Positions 9,492 through 17,173 of a stretch of DNA of 64,000 nucleotides are shown here, piece by piece. Source of the DNA: Hallerella succinigenes (GTDB lineage Bacteria; Fibrobacterota; Fibrobacteria; Fibrobacterales; Fibrobacteraceae). A program made the translations under genes and the position numbers. The notes beneath the pieces were generated by a model. It searched no databases. It was not told where the DNA came from and saw only the letters and a program-made list of their open reading frames with translations. Location of the stretch: positions 682,001 through 746,000 of the forward strand of contig NZ_PGEX01000001.1 of assembly GCF_002797675.1 (NCBI RefSeq), in the 5' to 3' direction. Position 1 is the stretch's first letter. Every line of letters begins with the position of its first letter.

Positions 9492-9570
9492 ATGGTCTTC
9501 TTAGCTCCAGGCATGAACATGTCGAAATCCCGCTGGATTAGTTCGCCTGTGGAATTGTAGATGGGTAGCT
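9492..9570 (-). pseudogene. Short unidentified coding remnant
   Basis: A minus-strand frame reads LPIYNSTGELIQRDFDMF then MPGAKKTI and a stop, with coding-like composition but no start and no recognisable family. It may be the C-terminal scrap of a deleted gene. The surrounding 9452-9730 stretch otherwise shows no gene. A GGGTAGCTGACAC string near 9565 also occurs near 7682, possibly marking a shared breakpoint. Confidence 0.25.
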
Positions 9571-9731
9571 GACACCAATAACATGCGAAGCGAATGCTGC
9601 GGCAGGCTGCTTGCAGACTGACATGGCTGAGCTGATGCTGTTATGCGCTTGCGCAATGCGTTAAAAATCTTCACAGAAGACCTCCGGTAACCTCAAAAGA
9701 ATCTTTTTTCCAAATTTAAATTATTAAAACA

Positions 9732-9751
9732 GGAATCACGTTAGTGATTCC
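9732..9751 (-). terminator. Hairpin downstream of the AAA/DUF4143 gene
   Basis: GGAATCAC and GTGATTCC form a perfect 8-bp stem with a 4-base loop. On the minus strand it is followed by TGTTTTAATAATTT. It lies about 100 bp after the stop of the ATPase gene, with repeat C copy 1 between them. Confidence 0.5.
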
Positions 9752-9789
9752 CCATCCGTGTGGCTCCATCGGGGGTTTTAGGGGGTGTC

Positions 9790-9852
9790 CCCCTAGGCGA
9801 GGGGGTGGAGAGCAACGGAGTGCGAACCAGGGGGAAGCCTCCCCCACCTGGG
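9790..9852. repeat. Interspersed repeat C, partial copy 1
   Basis: Contains GGGTGGAGAGCAACGGAGTG and GCGAACCAGGGGGAAGC followed by a complementary CCCCC run. The same string occurs in the longer copies at about 12.25-12.40 and 29.71-29.86 kb. Only the right half of the element is present here. Confidence 0.6.
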
Positions 9853-11145
9853 TTAATCCCTAAGGCAGCCAATCGGGACGACTTTTACACCGTCAGGTCT
9901 CGTATATGCCATTTGCCCACCCGTGACAACCATCAGCAGGTCCGGTTCACGAAGTTGAATTTGGTCGCTTTTCTTACTGTGTTCCCGTATAAGTTCCTTT
10001 AAAGTCGTCAGGTGCTTTGCTCCTTCTTCAATTTCGCGACTCCCCAGCTTAAATTCTATCAAGGCATAGCGTCCGTCATTCAAATGCAACACGGCATCGG
10101 CCTCGAGCCCGGTCCTGTCGCGATAATAAGAAAGTTCGCCACGTAGTTTTTGAGAATAGACCTTCAAGTCCCTGATGCAAAGCGTCTCGAAAACAAAACC
10201 GAAAGTTTTCAGGTCAGTGTAGAAGTATTCGGGAGAGACGCCCATCGCAGCGACGGCAATTGATGGGTCGGAAAATTCCCTCTTCTTCCCTGAACGGATA
10301 GATGTGGCGGAACGGATGGATGGGCTCCAGGCGTCCAGATCTTCTATGACGAATAGTCTGCGTAGCGCGTTTAAGTAGGAATCCAGTGTTATTATGGAAA
10401 AATTGTCCGATTCCGATAGAATATCCTTATGGATGCTAGAGGTCTTTGCCAAGGTAGAGACATTCCGGGCGTACGATTTTAGGATAGCCTTTGTCCATTT
10501 GGGGTTCCTTTCGACTCCGTCAACCGTGGATATGTCTGTCTGGCAGATGTTTTCAAGATAGTCTTGCGCGACGACAAGTTGGGCATCATCGCCTTTCTTG
10601 AAAAGAGCGGCCGGCCACCCGCCACGGCAAGCGGCATGAATTAGTTGCTCTATCGAAAGGCTTGACGTAATCCCGTCAATATCGCTTTCGGGGGCGTCGA
10701 ACAGTTTTGAAAGTGATATTTGGCCATTGGATTCCTGTGATTCGAAAAGGCTCATGGGGAACATCTTCAATCGTGATATTCTCCCCGTTCCCGAATGGAT
10801 TGTCTTTGAAAGATCAAAACTGGAAGAACCCGTCAAGATAAAGAGCCCGTCTTCTCCCCTACGGTCCACTTCCGTGCGGACGGCGTCCCACAGAATCGGG
10901 GCGTCCTGCCATTCGTCAATCAATCGAGGATTTTCCCCTTTCAGCAATAAAGACGGTTTAATCGATACGGTTGCAAGATAACTCTCCCTGAAGTCGGGAT
11001 CTTGCATCTTGACAACGCTTTGGGCTTTTTGTTCTGCCGTCGTAGTCTTGCCGCACCATTTAGGACCGACTATAAGAACGGCACCCGAGGAACGAAGCCT
11101 CAGGTCCAGTTCGTCGTCAACCATTCTGCGAAAATACGTTTTCAT
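9853..11145 (-). CDS. AAA+ ATPase with DUF4143 C-terminal domain
   Basis: Member of the archaeal/bacterial AAA_14 plus DUF4143 family, common in accessory regions. Its role is unknown, but it is often tied to mobile or conflict loci. The start at 11145 (MKTYFRRMVDDELDLRL) is chosen because the preceding 61 codons run through AT-rich and remnant sequence. Walker A is VGPKWCGKTT, Walker B is NPRLIDEWQDAP, and sensor-like LTGSSSF follows. The DUF4143 part spans roughly residues 220-430 and has the nuclease-like block ADAVLHLNDGRYALIEFKLGS, a degenerate restriction-endonuclease fold signature. It is intact at about 430 residues. Confidence 0.8.
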   Translation of the reverse strand: MKTYFRRMVDDELDLRLRSSGAVLIVGPKWCGKTTTAEQKAQSVVKMQDPDFRESYLATVSIKPSLLLKGENPRLIDEWQDAPILWDAVRTEVDRRGEDGLFILTGSSSFDLSKTIHSGTGRISRLKMFPMSLFESQESNGQISLSKLFDAPESDIDGITSSLSIEQLIHAACRGGWPAALFKKGDDAQLVVAQDYLENICQTDISTVDGVERNPKWTKAILKSYARNVSTLAKTSSIHKDILSESDNFSIITLDSYLNALRRLFVIEDLDAWSPSIRSATSIRSGKKREFSDPSIAVAAMGVSPEYFYTDLKTFGFVFETLCIRDLKVYSQKLRGELSYYRDRTGLEADAVLHLNDGRYALIEFKLGSREIEEGAKHLTTLKELIREHSKKSDQIQLREPDLLMVVTGGQMAYTRPDGVKVVPIGCLRD

Positions 11146-11320
11146 ATTTACAATATATATTCGTTTTGTAAAATTGTCAAATTTTGTTTTGTGTTTTTGT
11201 TTAATTTTGTTTTGTATTTTTGGAAGAAATATGCCGAATTCCTTGTAAAAGCGCATTTTTATAGCATTTTTCTTGAGATGTCGGCGTGTTTGGGTGCGGG
11301 GTGGTTGTTTTGGGGTGGGG

Positions 11321-11415
11321 TTAAGCATCCATCATCAAACGAGGCTCTAGCGACTCAATTTTGTAATTATTGCGGCGATTCTTCTTGTTGTTCTTCTTAT
11401 AACTTAAATACAGCC
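11321..11415 (-). pseudogene. Second LEPR-XLL leader remnant
   Basis: On the minus strand a frame without an ATG reads a Lys/Asn/Arg-rich stretch, then NYKIESLEPRLMMDA, then a TAA stop at 11321-11323. This matches the leader at 7.8-8.0 kb almost residue for residue up to the LEPR motif and ends exactly after it. It shows loss of a second giant LEPR-XLL gene, or duplication of the leader. The rest of 11146-11560 is AT-rich, without a further gene. Confidence 0.55.
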
Positions 11416-11561
11416 CAGACGCAACAAAACTTTAAAAAAGAGGGCATTTTTGGACGAAAAATGCGAATTTAGAGCATTTTGTAAAGCCCATGGGGTATTC
11501 CAACTTGGAAGGGGGCCTTTTAAGCGTGTAAAAAGGTATATTTAGAGTGGAGGATACTCTT

Positions 11562-11774
11562 ATGCCTATCGAACTACTGGAAAGAATCAAGACCCTTCCC
11601 GAGGGATACGAACAAGAAATCGTCGATTTCTTGGAATCCATCCTATTGAAAGCGGCTCAAGATCACAGAGCATCTAGCAGTCGCAGAATCGGCATAGCCA
11701 AGGGAGAATTGAAGTATCCTGACGATATCGACTTCTGCAACGACGAAATCGCAGAACTGTTTGGAGTAAATTGA
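11562..11774 (+). CDS. VapB/DUF2281-like antitoxin
   Basis: Seventy-residue acidic protein starting at ATG 11562, 8 bases after GGAGG. It begins MPIELLERIKTLPEGYEQ, the pattern of short DUF2281-type antitoxins, and ends in an acidic tail (DDIDFCNDEIAELFGVN) suited to wrapping a toxin. The stop overlaps the ATG of the PIN-domain gene (TGATG), so the two are translationally coupled. It probably neutralises that toxin and may autoregulate the operon. Confidence 0.7.
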   Translation: MPIELLERIKTLPEGYEQEIVDFLESILLKAAQDHRASSSRRIGIAKGELKYPDDIDFCNDEIAELFGVN

Positions 11775-12178
11775 TGAAGGTGCTGCTAGACACCCATATC
11801 GCTCTTTGGGCTTTGAACGACGACGAAAAGTTATCCGAAAAAGCAAGAGCCATTATCAGCGATTGGCGAAACGTAATCTATTTCAGTAGCATCTCCATTT
11901 GGGAAATCGAGATTAAGCACATCATTCATCCAAATGAAATGATTAGCTCCGGTTCCGAAGTTGCAGCAAAATGCAGACAAGCCGAATTTGCCGAACTGCC
12001 ACTACGAAGCAGCCATATACAGCAACTGCATACCCTGAGTAGAAAGGAAGGAAGTCCTTCACACAAAGACCCTTTCGACAGGATTCTTATCACGCAAGCT
12101 AAATCAGAAGATATGGTTTTCCTAACGCATGATTCTCTACTTGCCGATTACGAAGAACCTTGCGTAACTCTTGTCTGA
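11774..12178 (+). CDS. PIN-domain toxin (VapC-like ribonuclease)
   Basis: Type II toxin, predicted Mg-dependent endoribonuclease. ATG 11774 overlaps the antitoxin stop by one base. The PIN acids are present: LLDTHIALWAL (first Asp), ISIWEIEIK (Glu), HKDPFDRILITQA (Asp pair) and FLTHDS (last Asp). At 134 residues it is the normal length for the family and appears intact. Target RNA cannot be predicted. Confidence 0.85.
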   Translation: MKVLLDTHIALWALNDDEKLSEKARAIISDWRNVIYFSSISIWEIEIKHIIHPNEMISSGSEVAAKCRQAEFAELPLRSSHIQQLHTLSRKEGSPSHKDPFDRILITQAKSEDMVFLTHDSLLADYEEPCVTLV

Positions 12179-12201
12179 CAATTTCTCAAAATCATTAATA
12201 C

Positions 12202-12236
12202 AAAATACCACAATCGTTAAGGTTGTGGTATTTTGC
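12202..12236 (+). terminator. Terminator of the toxin-antitoxin pair
   Basis: AAAATACCACAA (12202-12213) pairs perfectly with TTGTGGTATTTT (12223-12234) around a 9-base loop, 24 bases after the vapC-like stop. It is followed by GCTTTTTAG. Works in either direction by sequence. Confidence 0.8.
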
Positions 12237-12251
12237 TTTTTAGTGGCGGGT

Positions 12252-12405
12252 GGGCGAGGTAAGCCGGGCGTTACGGCCTTTGGACTCTTAGCTCTTTAGT
12301 GCTTAGGTGTACATGGCCACCTTTAGGTGGTTAGGCGTCTGAGCACCCGCTAGAGAGGGTGGAGAGCAACGAAGTGCGAACCAGGGGGATACTTCCCCCT
12401 AAAAA
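12252..12405. repeat. Interspersed repeat C, copy 2
   Basis: About 150 bp nearly identical to 29712-29860. Shared blocks include AGCCGGGCGTTACGGCCTTT, TTTAGTGCTTAGGTGTACAT, GGCCACCTTTAGGTGG and GAGAGCAACGAAGTGCGAAC. It contains several short palindromes. The terminal G-run/C-run stem differs between copies but stays complementary within each. It has no ORF. Confidence 0.8.
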
Positions 12406-12433
12406 AATTTCTCTCAAAAAAAACACGACCCTA

Positions 12434-12480
12434 TTGACAATCGACATTTTCGAAACCATATTATAGTGAACAAATGTTCA
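12434..12480 (+). promoter_or_regulatory. Promoter with palindromic operator candidate for the KilA-N gene
   Basis: TTGACA at 12434-12439 is followed after 17-19 bases by CATATT/TATTAT. Directly downstream is the perfect palindrome TGAACAAATGTTCA (12467-12480), of GAAC-N4-GTTC type. Its position over the start site suggests repression. The pattern matches the Bacillus-type SOS box. The LexA box published for F. succinogenes, as I recall it, is different, so the regulator is unknown. Confidence 0.5.
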
Positions 12481-12539
12481 ATCAAACAAACAGCAACTAA
12501 AATTCCGTTTTTTTAGCTTGTAAACGGAAGGAGATATAG

Positions 12540-12568
12540 ATGAAACGGATAAACGTCATGGACACCGA
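12540..12568 (+). pseudogene. 5' end of the KilA-N gene, cut off by IS21
   Basis: ATG 12540 follows GGAAGGAGATATAG. The frame reads MKRINVMDT and is broken after base 12568 by the IS21 element. Joining 12568 to 15146 restores one open frame (MKRINVMDTDIKTMVVNGVD), so this is the original start of the gene at 15.2-15.9 kb. Confidence 0.85.
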
Positions 12569-12580
12569 TGATTATTCCGG
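12569..12580 (+). repeat. IS21 left inverted repeat
   Basis: TGATTATTCCGG at the left end of the element; the reverse complement is at 15126-15137. Just inside lie further CCGGA and GGAGCC motifs repeated at about 20-bp spacing, probable transposase binding sites. Confidence 0.8.
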
Positions 12581-12651
12581 AGCGGCGGAGCCGCCAGTCC
12601 GGAGAAGTGAGGGCCACTAGTCCGGCCTGACGGAGCCACCTGTTTTTTGCC

Positions 12652-13428
12652 CTACTGGGCTTCCGACGGGTTCAGCCCATACACTTCCCTCATGGACTTG
12701 TCAACCGACTTGTCGATGTACTCGATGTTTATCTTGTACGAGTCGAACGATATCCGGTCCATGATGGCGTCAGCAAGGGTGCTTTCGCCGTCGCATATCT
12801 GGTTGTACCAGTCCTTTTCCTCGTACTGGGAACAGAATATGGTCGACGATTTCTTGCGTCTCTTGTGGATTACCTCCAGCAGCAACCTGGCCTCGTTCTC
12901 GCGGAGCTTGAACAGCAGCCATTCGTCGATGATGAGGAGCGTCGGCTTGGTGTACTTCTGCAACGCGTTTTCGAGGGCGTGCCTGTCTTCCGCGGCGGAC
13001 AGGTCCATCAGCAGGTCGGGCAGCCTGGTGAACCTTACCGAGTAGAACCGCTTGCAGGCCTCCATCCCGAACGCGCAGGCCAGATACGTCTTGCCGCTTC
13101 CGGTAGCGCCCGTGATGAAGATGTTGCGGCACTGCGATATGTACTCGCAGCTGGCGAGTTTCTGGATCAGCGCCTTGTTCAGCTTGCGTCCCGAGTGGTA
13201 GTCGATCGTAGCGACTCCCGCGTCGTTCTGCTCGAGCTCGGCCTTCTTGACGAGCCGTTCGAAGGCGTGGCTCTTGCGGCTGGCGTGTTCGGCGTCCACG
13301 AGCATGGCGAACCTCTCCTCGAAGGGGACGTCCTTCATTTTCGGGTCGTTCTGCTGGTTCCTGAACATCTCCGACATGGTCGTCATGCGCATCTCCACCA
13401 GCTTGTCGATTGTCGTGCTGACGCTCAT
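12652..13428 (-). CDS. istB: IS21 helper ATPase IstB
   Basis: AAA+ ATPase that assists the IS21 transposase in target selection. The start at 13428 (MSVSTTIDKLVEM) overlaps the istA stop as ATGA; the longer open frame to 14178 is only a shadow of istA. Walker A is ITGATGSGKTYLA and Walker B is LLIIDEW. A typical basic C-terminal region is present. At 258 residues it is normal length and intact. Confidence 0.92.
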   Translation of the reverse strand: MSVSTTIDKLVEMRMTTMSEMFRNQQNDPKMKDVPFEERFAMLVDAEHASRKSHAFERLVKKAELEQNDAGVATIDYHSGRKLNKALIQKLASCEYISQCRNIFITGATGSGKTYLACAFGMEACKRFYSVRFTRLPDLLMDLSAAEDRHALENALQKYTKPTLLIIDEWLLFKLRENEARLLLEVIHKRRKKSSTIFCSQYEEKDWYNQICDGESTLADAIMDRISFDSYKINIEYIDKSVDKSMREVYGLNPSEAQ

Positions 13429-14966
13429 CTTTCGCCTCCGTAGTTCCTGGCTCCGCGAGTGATTCCGCGGGCGGGCCGCCGTGCTTCGGTAGGCGGCGGG
13501 CTTGCGGACTTCCCCTTCCCGTACTGGAGTATGTCGCGGATGTTCTTGTAGCTGGGCCGGCTCGTGAACCCGAGCGCCTTGCCGCAGGCCCATTCCAGCA
13601 TCGCCTCGCCGTGGCGCTTGCCGAGCTTGAGCACTCCCATGCACGCCCTGTACGACTGCTGTTCCACGCTCCCCGCCCTGAGCAGGGCGTCTATCACGGC
13701 GGCGGTCTTTTCGCCTATCCCGGAAGCCCAGCGGCGGAACCGGTCGCCGTCCCACTCGAGGTATTCCCGGTGGCCCTCGGGCATGTGCGCCTTCACCGTG
13801 GAGTACTGGCCGGGCCTTCCGCGCAGCCGCGCGTGGCTCGCGATGCGTTCGTGCCCGTAGAAGACCTCCACGGCGGTGTCGGTCAGGCGCGATTCCACCT
13901 GTTTTTTTATATACTGGTAGGGTACGGAGTAGTACATCCCGTCCAGGGCGATGTGGTAGTTGAACTGGACCGTCGACGTTTTCCACTCCGCCACTTCGAA
14001 GGGTGTGGCGGGAAGGGGCTTCAGCAGGGGGCGTTCCTCGCTCTCGAAGATTTCCCGCCTGCTGCATTCCTTCTTCTGGAACTGGCGCGCGTTGAACGTC
14101 TCCAGCCGTTCCCTTATGGCTTCGTTCAGTTCCGCGAGCGAGAAGAACTCCTCGTCGCGCAGCGCGGCCGTTATCCACGAGGATATCTTGCCGACGTTGC
14201 CCTCGACGCTCGCCTTGTCCTTGGGGTGGCGCACCCTTGCAGGGACGACGGCCGTCCCGTAGTGTTCCGCCATCTCGCCGTAGGTCCGGTTCAGCTGCGC
14301 CGTGTACCAGTCGCTGCGGGAGTGGTTTACCGCCGTCGTGCAGTTGTCGGGCACGAGCATCGTGGTCACCCCGCCGAAGTAGTCGTACATGTGCACGTGC
14401 GCCCTGATCCAGTTCCTCGTCTTCTCGTCGGTGAACGCCTCCACGTAGGTGTACTGGCTGTACGGCAGAGTCGCGACGAACAGGTGGGCGTCCATGAGTT
14501 CACCCGTGTCCGGGTCGATGACGTGCGCCGGGTCCCCGGCCCAGTCCACCTCCACGGTTTCCGCGGGGCGGCGGGGGATGCGCATTGTCGCCCTGCGTTT
14601 CTGTTCCTCCTGCTGGATGTAGTGGCAGAACTGCGAGTACATGAGCGGCTCGCGGTTGCAGAGCCGGCAGCTCTCGCAGTATTCGGTCCAAAGCAGTTTC
14701 TTCGTCACGCCGTTCCGGAGCAGCTCCTTGCGGATGTACTCGAAGTCTATCGAGTGGCTCGGCTGTGCCGGTTTCCTGTCGGGGAAGAGCGCCTTCTCGA
14801 TTGTCGCGTCGTCCATGCTTTCGGCATGCGTCCAGTCGATCCTGGCCGCGTTCGCCGCCTCCACGGCACGTTTCACCGTGTTGCGGGATACGCCCGCCGT
14901 CCTTGCGATGTTCCTCTCGCTGAAGCCGAGATGCTTCAGCCGGAGGATTTCGCGGTATTTGGTCAT
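13425..14966 (-). CDS. istA: IS21 transposase IstA
   Basis: DDE transposase of 513 residues. The N-terminal helix-turn-helix is visible (GFSERNIARTAGVSRNTVKR). The rve catalytic core begins at TVEVDWAGDPAHV (first Asp), continues with LVPDNCTTAV (second Asp) and KDKASVEGNVGKI (Glu), followed by the usual C-terminal beta domain (YYSVPYQYI). It is upstream of and overlaps istB by 4 bp. It looks functional. Confidence 0.93.
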   Translation of the reverse strand: MTKYREILRLKHLGFSERNIARTAGVSRNTVKRAVEAANAARIDWTHAESMDDATIEKALFPDRKPAQPSHSIDFEYIRKELLRNGVTKKLLWTEYCESCRLCNREPLMYSQFCHYIQQEEQKRRATMRIPRRPAETVEVDWAGDPAHVIDPDTGELMDAHLFVATLPYSQYTYVEAFTDEKTRNWIRAHVHMYDYFGGVTTMLVPDNCTTAVNHSRSDWYTAQLNRTYGEMAEHYGTAVVPARVRHPKDKASVEGNVGKISSWITAALRDEEFFSLAELNEAIRERLETFNARQFQKKECSRREIFESEERPLLKPLPATPFEVAEWKTSTVQFNYHIALDGMYYSVPYQYIKKQVESRLTDTAVEVFYGHERIASHARLRGRPGQYSTVKAHMPEGHREYLEWDGDRFRRWASGIGEKTAAVIDALLRAGSVEQQSYRACMGVLKLGKRHGEAMLEWACGKALGFTSRPSYKNIRDILQYGKGKSASPPPTEARRPARGITRGARNYGGER

Positions 14967-15155
14967 GTGACCTCCATTGGAAAACCCGTCGCGACATTGC
15001 GACGGGCTATCCCATTATAGAGTTTTTCTTGACCGTTTGTGGGGTGGCTCTGTTCGACCGGAACGGTGGCTCCGCATTTTCCGGAAGGGTGGCTCTCTAG
15101 CACCGGACTGGTGGCTCAAAGTACGCCGGAATAATCAGACACCGACATCAAAACA

Positions 15156-15926
15156 ATGGTCGTCAACGGTGTCGATTATGTCAGCATTACTGACATTGCA
15201 AGGCGAAAGAACTCCTTTGAACCCAAAGATGTTGTCAAGAACTGGATGCGATCCAAGAACACCATCGAATATCTTGGGCTTTGGGAGATGTTAAACAACC
15301 CCAATTTCAAAGGGGTCGAATTCGACCCCTTTTTAAAAGAAGCTGGTAGCAATGCATTCACGATGAGCCCTTCTCGGTGGATTGAGCAAACCGGCGCAAT
15401 TGGACTTATCTCCAAAAATGGCGTTAATGGAGGAACATTCGCTCAATATGATATCGCGGTAAAATTTGCTAGTTGGGTTTCCGTCGAGTTTGAATTATAC
15501 CTGATTAAGGAATTCCAGCGTCTGAAGGCAACCGAACAAGCTAAATTGGGCTGGTCAGTACGCCGTGAGCTATCCAAAATCAACTACCATATCCATACGA
15601 ACGCCATCAAGCAGAACTTGATTCCCGCAGCACTCACCAAACAGCAGATGAGTATTGTCTATGCGAATGAAGCGGATGTCTTAAATATGGCCTTGTTCGG
15701 GTTTACTGCAAAGGACTGGCGGGATGCGCACCCAGACTTGCAAGGAAATGTTCGTGACTATGCGACGGTAAACCAGCTGATTTGTCTTTCCAACATGGAA
15801 TCTTTGAACTCAGTACTGATAAACGACGGAGTACCTCAATCAGAGCGTCTGCAAAAACTGAACCAGATCGCTATTTCGCAGATGACGGTGCTAGAGTCCG
15901 TTGGGGAAAACAGACTATTGAAATAG
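15156..15926 (+). CDS. KilA-N domain protein, separated from its promoter by IS21
   Basis: A 256-residue open frame from an internal ATG; the ancestral gene started at 12540. The N-terminal region (VNGVDYVSITDIARRKN ... YDIAVKFASWVSVEFELYLIKEF) is a KilA-N DNA-binding domain, typical of phage and mobile-element regulators. A helical C-terminal part follows. Only about 15 codons are lost to the insertion, so a nearly full domain could still be made if transcription enters from the IS or from within. A strong terminator follows at 15927. Confidence 0.8.
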   Translation: MVVNGVDYVSITDIARRKNSFEPKDVVKNWMRSKNTIEYLGLWEMLNNPNFKGVEFDPFLKEAGSNAFTMSPSRWIEQTGAIGLISKNGVNGGTFAQYDIAVKFASWVSVEFELYLIKEFQRLKATEQAKLGWSVRRELSKINYHIHTNAIKQNLIPAALTKQQMSIVYANEADVLNMALFGFTAKDWRDAHPDLQGNVRDYATVNQLICLSNMESLNSVLINDGVPQSERLQKLNQIAISQMTVLESVGENRLLK

Positions 15927-15962
15927 AAAAAAGAGAACTGCCGTTAAGCAGTCCTCTTTGAA
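15927..15962. terminator. Bidirectional terminator after KilA-N and carB remnant 1
   Basis: AAAGAGAACTGC and GCAGTCCTCTTT form a long stem with A and T runs on both sides. It ends the KilA-N gene on the plus strand and lies just past the stop of the carB remnant on the minus strand, as a terminator does behind intact carB at 29.87 kb. Confidence 0.8.
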
Positions 15963-16138
15963 AAGGGGGATTCCCGCCTTCGCGGGGATGACAAGCGCGA
16001 CCTCTTACACTTCTTCAATAGAAGCATGGTACTCCAGCAGGCACTTCACTTCACCGTGACCCTTCTTCGCGGCGGCGATGCCCTTCACGGTGTTGTAGGC
16101 ACCGGCAAGCGTCGTGATGTACGGAACCTTGTAGTTGA

Positions 16139-16261
16139 CGCTTCTCCCCAAAGGGGATAACTCAACTAAGCCACTGAAGTGGCAAGTTTCGTATAGCGTC
16201 CGTGGCTTCGGTTCGGTCATACAAAAATGCGAGCATTTTTGTGCGACACTCACCTTGCACA
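16139..16261 (-). repeat. Palindromic repeat iv (contains repeat A copy 2) inside carB remnant 1
   Basis: Splits the carB remnant. On the minus strand it reads TGAGTGTCGC, then the palindrome CAAAAATGC-TC-GCATTTTTG, then TATGACCGAACC, then repeat A (TATACGAAACTTG, stem CCACT...AGTGG, GTTGAGTTAT, CCCCTTTGGGG). It shares constant parts with iii at 19.8 kb, while the central stem differs and remains self-complementary. Confidence 0.8.
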
Positions 16262-16491
16262 CTCTTGATGGCGGCCTTGCGGATGGCGCGTTCGTCCTTG
16301 ATGACGTCGCGCTTTGCCCACGGCGTGTTGATGATGAGGTTCACCTGCTTGTTCAGGATGATGTCGAGAACGTTCGGGCGGCCTTCAGCAATCTTGTTCA
16401 CCACTTCGCACTTGACGCCGGCCTTCTCGTAGAACTTGGCGGTGCCTTCGATAGCGTAAATCTTGAAGCCGAGCTTCTGGAAAACGCCGCA

Positions 16492-16553
16492 AGGTGTGAG
16501 TGTCGCGACAGACCGCTTGCGGGCAGGCATGACCGAACCGATGGCGTTTCTGG
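16492..16553 (+). repeat. Palindromic repeat v at the carB GCCGCA/ACGTGGAG site
   Basis: Inserted between the carB strings GCCGCA and ACGTGGAG, the same point as repeat ii in remnant 2. It reads GTGAGTGTCGCG, a GC-rich hairpin (CGCTTGCGGGCAGG), then CATGACCGAACC and ends TTTCTGG. The constant motifs are shared with i and ii; the stems are not. Confidence 0.75.
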
Positions 16554-16589
16554 AAACGTGGAGGAATTCAGTTTTGCGAGATTATACGT

Positions 16590-16740
16590 TCTCTTATGGG
16601 CGTTCCCTTGCCTACGGCAAGGTCGGGCTATACTCGCTTCGCTCACCGAGCCTAAAGTCTCGGCCCATACGGGTCACTTATAGAACACTTGGGAGTTTAC
16701 TCCCTTAGTGTTCTTATCCACCTTGTGGAATCCCTAACGC
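16590..16740 (+). repeat. Interspersed repeat B, copy 1, with nested palindrome
   Basis: TCTCTTATGGGCGTTCCC, then GGTCGGGCTATACTCGCTTC, GCTCACCGAGCCTAAAG, TCTCGGCCCATACGGGTCAC and finally ATCCCTAACGC. Copy 2 lies at 19970-20070. Copy 1 has an extra self-complementary insert (GAACACTTGGGAGT ... ACTCCCTTAGTGTTC, about 16683-16715) before the ATCCCTAACGC end. Both copies sit at the truncated 5' side of a carB remnant. The following 16741-16870 is AT-rich with a GCTCGATG/CATCGGGC hairpin plus T-run near 16840-16870 and no gene. Confidence 0.8.
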
Positions 16741-16870
16741 GAAAGTCGGTCAAAAAATTATAAGTGATTTGATTTTTATTCAAATTATTTTTAAATTATA
16801 GTCGCCTATTCGAAAGGTCTTTTTGACATTTTGAATCACTGCTCGATGTTGGTAGCATCGGGCTGTTTTT

Positions 16871-17173
16871 TTATTCCATTTCATCGTCAACCCACTGAAC
16901 ATCTTGTTCTATTTCAGTGAGTTTTTTTCCATCAAACACGGGTGCGGCAAGTAACTTTTTTGCACATTCCGCCATCGAATCAGCCTCTGCATGGAACAGT
17001 TTAGTTACCGGATCTGTTGCAAAGGAATGACATTCCAAAACACAGTGTCGTTTAGTATCGTCCGATTTCTCGATCCAACCTTGAATAAAGTAAATCACTC
17101 CTTTGTATTTTATCCAAAGTTCATCACCATAGTTCAGGTGGTCTAAAAATTCAACGAAACTACCATCTATCAT
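16871..17173 (-). CDS. Small acidic protein, possible immunity partner of the upstream gene
   Basis: One hundred residues from ATG 17173, overlapping the end of the upstream gene by 14 bp. The composition is acidic, with a beta-rich start (GDELWIKYKGVIYFIQGWIE), a helix (ADSMAECAKKLLAAP) and an acidic C-terminus (QDVQWVDDEME). I do not recognise a family. The size, acidity and tight coupling to a toxin-like gene fit an immunity or antitoxin role, which is inference only. Confidence 0.55.
   Translation of the reverse strand: MIDGSFVEFLDHLNYGDELWIKYKGVIYFIQGWIEKSDDTKRHCVLECHSFATDPVTKLFHAEADSMAECAKKLLAAPVFDGKKLTEIEQDVQWVDDEME

Larger units (their letters stand above)
12569..15137 (-). mobile_element. 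IS21-family insertion sequence with 8-bp target duplication
   Basis: Complete element with istA and istB on the minus strand, terminal repeats TGATTATTCCGG, and the direct target repeat GACACCGA at 12561-12568 and 15138-15145. Eight bp is a usual duplication length in this family. The right end carries several direct repeats beginning GGTGGCTC at about 22-23 bp spacing; the left end carries the inverse motifs. Its GC content is visibly higher than its AT-rich surroundings, which indicates recent arrival. It interrupts the KilA-N gene. Confidence 0.92.
16006..16565 (-). pseudogene. carB 3'-end remnant 1
   Basis: Minus-strand sequence closely matching the last ~115 codons of the intact carB at 29961, including its stop and the ending YHASIEEV. 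It is interrupted by a 123-bp palindromic repeat at 16139-16261 and carries substitutions relative to the intact gene. After about 16485 a large internal part of carB is missing. Only the short ACGTGGAG stretch resumes behind a second palindrome (16492-16553), followed by repeat B. It cannot encode a working subunit. With remnant 2 and intact carB it forms a series of three carB 3' ends. Confidence 0.85.

Noticed and set aside
7680-9577. GGGTAGCTGACAC string at about 7682 and 9565 as an IS end
   Set aside because: No transposase or matching inverted end between the two copies; too short to claim an element.
13429-14178. N-terminal extension of IstB by 250 residues
   Set aside because: The extension is the istA sequence read in another frame; IstB proper starts at 13428 with the usual ATGA overlap.
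13611-15020. A 469-codon plus-strand open frame over istA
   Set aside because: Antisense shadow of the GC-rich IS21 transposase; composition is low complexity and no motif is present.
16005-16262. Small protein-coding genes suggested by open frames over the carB remnants and repeats
   Set aside because: They join carB sequence to palindromic repeat sequence and have no independent coding features.
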